NCBI GenBank assembly: GCA_916613615.1
Contig: OU744720.1
Location: 5,373,749-5,437,748, forward strand
Direction: 5' to 3'
DNA: 64,000 nt
From: Steromphala cineraria
Lineage: Eukaryota; Mollusca; Gastropoda; Trochida; Trochidae
Positions 59,926 to 64,000 of this stretch are shown here, piece after piece. The translations under genes and the position numbers were made by a program. Below the pieces are notes generated by a model. The model was not told where the DNA came from. It saw only the letters and a list, made by a program, of their open reading frames with translations, and made no database searches. Within the stretch, counting starts at the first letter, position 1, and each line of letters opens with the position of its first letter.

Positions 59926-60467
59926 GCAGAAACAAATTTTGGTTGAATTATCTGTCACAGCTTTTAAAATACAGAGGGTTTAAGTGTGAAATGTAAAAAT
60001 GGCAGTTTGAGAGTCCTATGTTGATTTCTCTGAACTTGACACTGTAAATACTGACATTTTGCTTATAAGGTATATTAGGAAACATGTTGGTTTTTGATCA
60101 TACGCATACATAAATGTATAATTTGTTTACATAACTTTCTTTGTAAAGGGGTAATGGTTTTTTGAACTTGAATGAAAAGAGTAAAATAATCATATTTTAG
60201 ACCCCCATTCGATGTTTGTCTTTCCAACTTTCGTTCGTCTGATACCAATTCTAATTCTATACGACTTCCGGTTGCGCATGGAAAACAGCAAGACACGTTG
60301 AGATCGAGCTCCCGCTACTTCCCTCTCCAAATCGAAATGAATCAGGATTCCTAGATGAAACTATAGACTCTTCACGCATTAAATGGCAAGAGAATCTAAT
60401 TATATTTATATAGAAGTGTCAATTTAAGAATATTCATAAACATTTACCTGAAATTAAAACCGCCGTA

Positions 60468-61156
60468 ATGACTTCGACCCGATCATCGTCGTCAATGGAG
60501 GAAATTGTTAAAGCGTCCGAAAAAAGACTTTCAGAACTGATGTCCAGTGTGAGAGACGAATTAAAAGCCTCTATAACCGACGTAAAAACAGAAATTACTG
60601 AACTGAAGACGAAAGTCGATAGTGTTGAACACGACTTAGCGGGACACGGAAATGACATTTCACAACTTCGCACGGAAATGGCTGAACTAAAGAAGTCATA
60701 TACGGCGTTAGAGCGGCAGTGCATCCTCAAGGATCTGCACGACAGAAAACCCAATCTTCTTTTCTATGGTATCTCGGAAACACCTAAAGAAAACACAGAG
60801 GATGTTTTGAAGGATTTCTTTAAAGATAAACTCAAATTTTCTGAGGCCTCCCGAAATCAGAGTATCAACGAGAACACCGTCCTTCTGCACCGACCAGCAT
60901 CATTGCTACCTTTATCAAGATGTCTGACCGGGACGACATATTTGACGCGAAGAAGCTCTTAAAAGGGACCGGGATAAGTATCCAAACAGATATACCAGCA
61001 CTTATGAAGAAGCGGAGAGCCATCCTGAGTCGCCAGGCAAACCAGATCCGTGAAGATACCAATCTGTGGACAAGAGTTCGCGTTGTGGGCACGGAAGTTG
61101 TCCTGGAGGTGAAAGAACCACATAACCCTTCTTCCACATGGAAGAAATATGACTGA
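60468..61156 (+). pseudogene. L1-like ORF1 protein, one frameshift
   Basis: Starts MTSTRSSSSMEEIVKAS. Residues about 15-90 form a coiled coil (EKRLSELMSSVRDEL, then ITELKTKVDSVEHDL and LRTEMAELKK), which trimerises ORF1p in L1 elements. An RRM-like segment follows (KPNLLFYGISETPKENTEDV). Near 60900 the frame shifts, and the C-terminal domain continues as IIATFIKMSDRDDIFDAKKL, LLKGTGISIQTDIP, RRAILSRQANQIREDTNLW and ends NPSSTWKKYD. The order coiled coil, RRM, CTD is the L1 ORF1p (Transposase_22) layout, an RNA-binding chaperone of retrotransposition. The frameshift, apparently with some loss of the linker, is the only clear lesion. Confidence 0.85.
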
Positions 61157-61899
61157 AAGCTTTTGTTTACATAAACCGAGGAGATACTTTCCTTTAGACA
61201 ATAAATATGAATGGATACCAATATAATCTGAAATGACTCATTAAATAACAAATTTCCTTTCTTAAGAAATCATGATTTATATTATCAGCATAAACTGCTG
61301 AAAGTACATTTTTTTCAACCAATTATAAACAGTGTTACCTCAAAATAATATCTATATAACTCTTTGACTTTAACGAGTTGTACGCAGGCGGTATGCCTAA
61401 ATGCACGTGCACCTCGTGAACGGGAAAACGCCATGTGTTTGAGAACAGCCGATATACAGACACGGATACTACGGCCTCTCTGTTGGTGTGCACTGTTTAA
61501 TATGTGATTTGTGTTATTCATTCATTAAGGAATTCAATGTGGATTTACAAGGAATGTGAATGACACTAAACCTGTAAGTATGTCACTTTTATGTTGAATT
61601 GGATTTCGTTTCTTATACCAGTTTGAGAAACAGAGCGTTTTCCAAAATGTATGCATTATGAGTACGTATGATTTCTATTTTGAATTTAGCCTTCTTATGG
61701 AGGGGGAACAAATAGCGGTTGCTATGTGAACTTCTTTCATGACGACTGAAGTCATGACTAGTGTAGTTATGTTTGTTTTTGTGTTTATTCTCTACAAAAT
61801 CACTTTTGTTCAATTCTATGCTTCATCATATATGTCAAAAATGGGTACCATATGCTCTCAATTTAGAGTTGCAAGTCAGATAGGCATACCATAGATGTT
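61157..61899. other. interval between ORF1 and ORF2
   Basis: About 740 bp between the two LINE ORFs, longer than usual for L1-type elements. It has no coding potential I can support, so part is probably inserted sequence; no ends could be defined. Confidence 0.4.
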
Positions 61900-62505
61900 A
61901 TGACAGGGAAACTAAAGATTATCTGTTCAAATTGCCAGGGTCTTAATGCTTATAAAAAAAGGACTGACGTCTTTGAAAATCTTAAAAAAAAGAAAGGAGA
62001 TATTTACTGTATTCAAGACACTCACTTTACTAAAGAATTAGAACAAAAAATCAAACTTGAGTGGGGCTCATCAGAAGCTCGATTTAGTTCTTTTACCAGC
62101 CAGTCAAGAGGAGTAGCAATTCTTTTTAAAGATTCCTTTGAATTCAATATTATAGAAGAAATTGGTGACGATGAAAACGGAAATTACCTAGTACTAAAAA
62201 TGAAAATAGATAATGAGATACTCAGTCTATCGTGTATATATGGTCCAAATACAGATACTCCAGATTTTTATGGAAATATTAAGGAAAAAATTAAACGTTT
62301 AGAAACAGAAACCAATATCATTTGTGGAGACTTTAACCTAGTACAAGATCAACAGAAGGATACTTTCAACTATAAACATATAAACAATCCTAATTCGAAG
62401 CAAATAGTTCAAGATATGATGGAGGAACTTAATCTATACGATCCATGGAGAGAAGCAAATATTGATTTGAAACGATATACCTGGAGAAAACCCAAACCAT
62501 TAAGG
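61900..62505 (+). pseudogene. L1-like ORF2 endonuclease domain, truncated
   Basis: MTGKLKIICSNCQGLNAYKK opens an APE-type endonuclease that nicks target DNA for L1 integration. Visible motifs: the early Asn (SNCQGLN), a IQDTHFT block (usual LQETH, with Asp for Glu here), SRGVAILF, YGPN, CGDFNLV (catalytic Asp/Asn) and YTWRKPKPLRRFR. The reading frame is intact over about 200 residues. It ends before the RLDxxLxS and SDH motifs, where non-LINE sequence follows; the frame then runs on to 62550 by chance. Confidence 0.85.
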
Positions 62506-62654
62506 AGGTTCCGTACCATTGTTTATACGCACATTGTCTTGCGCATGTAACAGCGAGTAGAATGTAACTGCATTTGGAGTTATCTGCCCCTTATCTCTCG
62601 TCTAATTCTACCAGACGTCACAATATTTATAATGGCGCCAAGTACAAAATAACG

Positions 62655-63082
62655 ATGAATCGACAAAGAAGTTTAAGGGGCCGTTTCATGTCCTCCAAGA
62701 CGTTTGTTAGAGAAGAAAAGATCAAACTGAAAACTCGTGAGCGTTTTGAAAATTACCCTTCCGATAGCAGTGTTGGTTCCGAGCCCAAGACAGAAGATTA
62801 TGAAGTAAGATCTAACAAGAAAGAAGACCCTCCGTGTGTTACCGGACGCCGCATTGTCGAACTTGATGTATTATGTAAGGAACTTTTCTGTTCAGATTGT
62901 TCCAGCCCACTTTTATTGCAAAACATCCAATCAGAAACCAGAATAGGACTTGCTAGTCTTCTTCATATTTTATGTGATTGTGGAATTTTGAATCGTGTCC
63001 CAACTGGGAAAAGCCACCGAAGTGACGAAGCTGGAAATCGAGGAGTACCCAGTATATGATGTAAACACAAAAGCCGCAGCAG
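62655..63082 (+). pseudogene. Mutator-like transposase, first coding exon
   Basis: MNRQRSLRGRFMSSKTFVRE opens a basic N terminus. GRRIVELDVLCKEL and CSDCSSPLLLQN follow, then RIGLASLLHILCDCGILNRV and TGKSH. These are the N-terminal zinc-binding blocks of invertebrate Mutator-like proteins (GRRIVE...CxxC...L...GLxSxLxxxCxxC...N). After a shift of +1 between about 63012 and 63040 the frame gives YPVYDVNTKAAA, the conserved '(F/Y)DVNTKAAxG' motif, ending at a GTAAGA donor (63083). The next exon is not identified before the window ends, although TTTTGCAG occurs near 63915. The upstream Met at 62574 is less likely the start, because the basic N terminus begins at 62655. Confidence 0.55.
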
Positions 63083-64000
63083 GTAAGAATAATTACTTGA
63101 AGTTTTTAACAGAATATTAAAAATAATACAGTTTGTAAATTGATGTCATACTTTGAATAAAATAAGTAATAATATATCAAATTAATCATGCATAACATTG
63201 CCCGGAATGTGTAATTTTCATTATGATTTTGGCCATGTACTGTACTTATTTTTCGATTTGTACTTGGGCAAGCAAATATTATGAGAAGATCTTGAAAATA
63301 AAATTAGATCCATTAGAACAATGTATTATTTTCATGTTTTTATCGATGTGTACAAAATCTGTTGATATCGTTGTCATGGGAAAGATTGAGAGTTACTTCC
63401 CTTAGTGATTCCCAGACAAGCCGCCCGAACAGTCGCTCGGTAATGTTGACAAAATAGATTAGATCAAAGTATATCAACCGGTCCAAAGTACCCACTAACA
63501 CTTGTATTTTTGAAAGAAAACTTATATAAACCAAATATGTTGCTATTTAGGTGAGGATGTTTGTCGCTACAAACTTACCGTAAACAAACAGGTGTTATTG
63601 CCATGATCGAAAACCGGACTATTTTGCATTGCTTTGTAAAAAATTCCCAGGAGCTTCGTACTAAGTCCAAAGATATAAATGTGTGTGGTATTTTATTTCT
63701 GAAATCATAATTCACCAAGTATTTGTAATAGCGTTTGTAGCCTATGAACATCACTCATCAGCCGCCAGATTGACGAAGTATTTCAAATTCAACAATATCA
63801 ACTTTTCATTTTTAGGAATTCTTTCAACGAAAAGTAATCATTTCGTGAATTAAATGGGTGAATGTTTTTTTTATTAACTTTTTATTGGTATATTTTTTAA
63901 TAATCCATTTTGCAGGTAAGGCATTACCACAAATGAATGATAGATTTATTTGTAAGTTTATTTGTGATTAATAACAATGAAAAATTCTGACCATGTGATG
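63083..64000. other. probable intron and unassigned window end
   Basis: AT-rich with no supported gene; probably the intron following the Mutator-like exon. Confidence 0.4.

Larger units (their letters stand above)
52707..60262. repeat. tandem segmental duplication, copy B (about 7.6 kb)
   Basis: Direct repeat of 45647-52035. It starts abruptly after the solo Harbinger terminus and ends where the L1-like element begins. It contains a pearl-type insertion (53093-53360) absent from A, and keeps a longer version of the LINE RT that A has mostly lost. Confidence 0.93.
60263..62505 (+). mobile_element. 3'-truncated L1/Tx1-like LINE
   Basis: A GC-richer leader (GACTTCCGGTTGCGCATGG, 60263-60467) precedes ORF1 (60468-61156) and the endonuclease part of ORF2 (61900-62505). 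The sequence leaves the LINE inside the endonuclease domain, so RT and 3' tail are absent. Keeping the 5' end and losing the 3' end is opposite to the normal outcome of target-primed reverse transcription and implies a later deletion or rearrangement near 62505. Confidence 0.75.

Overview
The window reads as nuclear DNA of an invertebrate animal, most likely a bivalve mollusc. It is AT-rich, its coding fragments carry GT-AG introns, and the repeats match types known from bivalves: pearl-like elements with about 145-170 bp tandem cores and a TCCG/ACGG-type microsatellite next to a CCCCCG hairpin. I see no convincing intact host gene and no prokaryotic feature. Nearly all recognisable coding sequence is the decayed remains of transposable elements, often nested, so most short open frames have no functional support.

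Layout. 1-5 kb: a pearl-like element, a 44-bp satellite array, and a PIF/Harbinger-type transposon (2784-4511) containing an antisense LINE ORF2 tail. 5-13 kb: two copies of a non-autonomous Helitron2/Helentron-like element (5083-6393 and 10633-11873). The second splits a FLYWCH/MULE transposase gene (about 10061-12560). Between them lies an old segmental-duplication copy X (6825-9775) carrying a MITE with a perfect 9-bp target duplication. 13-17 kb: a near-complete Tc1 transposon (13479-15073) and a Merlin/ISXO2-like transposase with one intron. 18-24 kb: candidate exons of unrecognised genes, a fresh 379-bp tandem duplication of an exon, a PHD-like tail, a Ty1/copia polymerase remnant, and an unrecognised reading frame split by a 284-bp MITE. 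24-32 kb: pearl-like repeats with a nested TTAA-flanked MITE, a foldback element, a roughly 50-bp satellite and a LINE C-terminal domain. 32.7-45 kb: two further diverged segmental copies, Y and Z. 45.6-60.3 kb: a younger tandem segmental duplication, A and B (about 6.4 and 7.6 kb), essentially non-coding apart from a decayed LINE reverse transcriptase at its end. 60.3-63.1 kb: a 3'-truncated L1/Tx1-like LINE (ORF1 plus endonuclease), then the first exon of a Mutator-like transposase.

The elements do not form a pathway; they interact by insertion and disruption. Two insertions can be checked against the coding frame they broke. The Helentron-like copy sits between complete codons of the MULE gene, and removing the 284-bp MITE and one 9-bp target copy rejoins an open frame. 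These give the strongest evidence here. Coordinates of non-coding repeats are by-eye estimates, usually good to about 10-30 bp; transposon ends with stated target duplications are base-exact.
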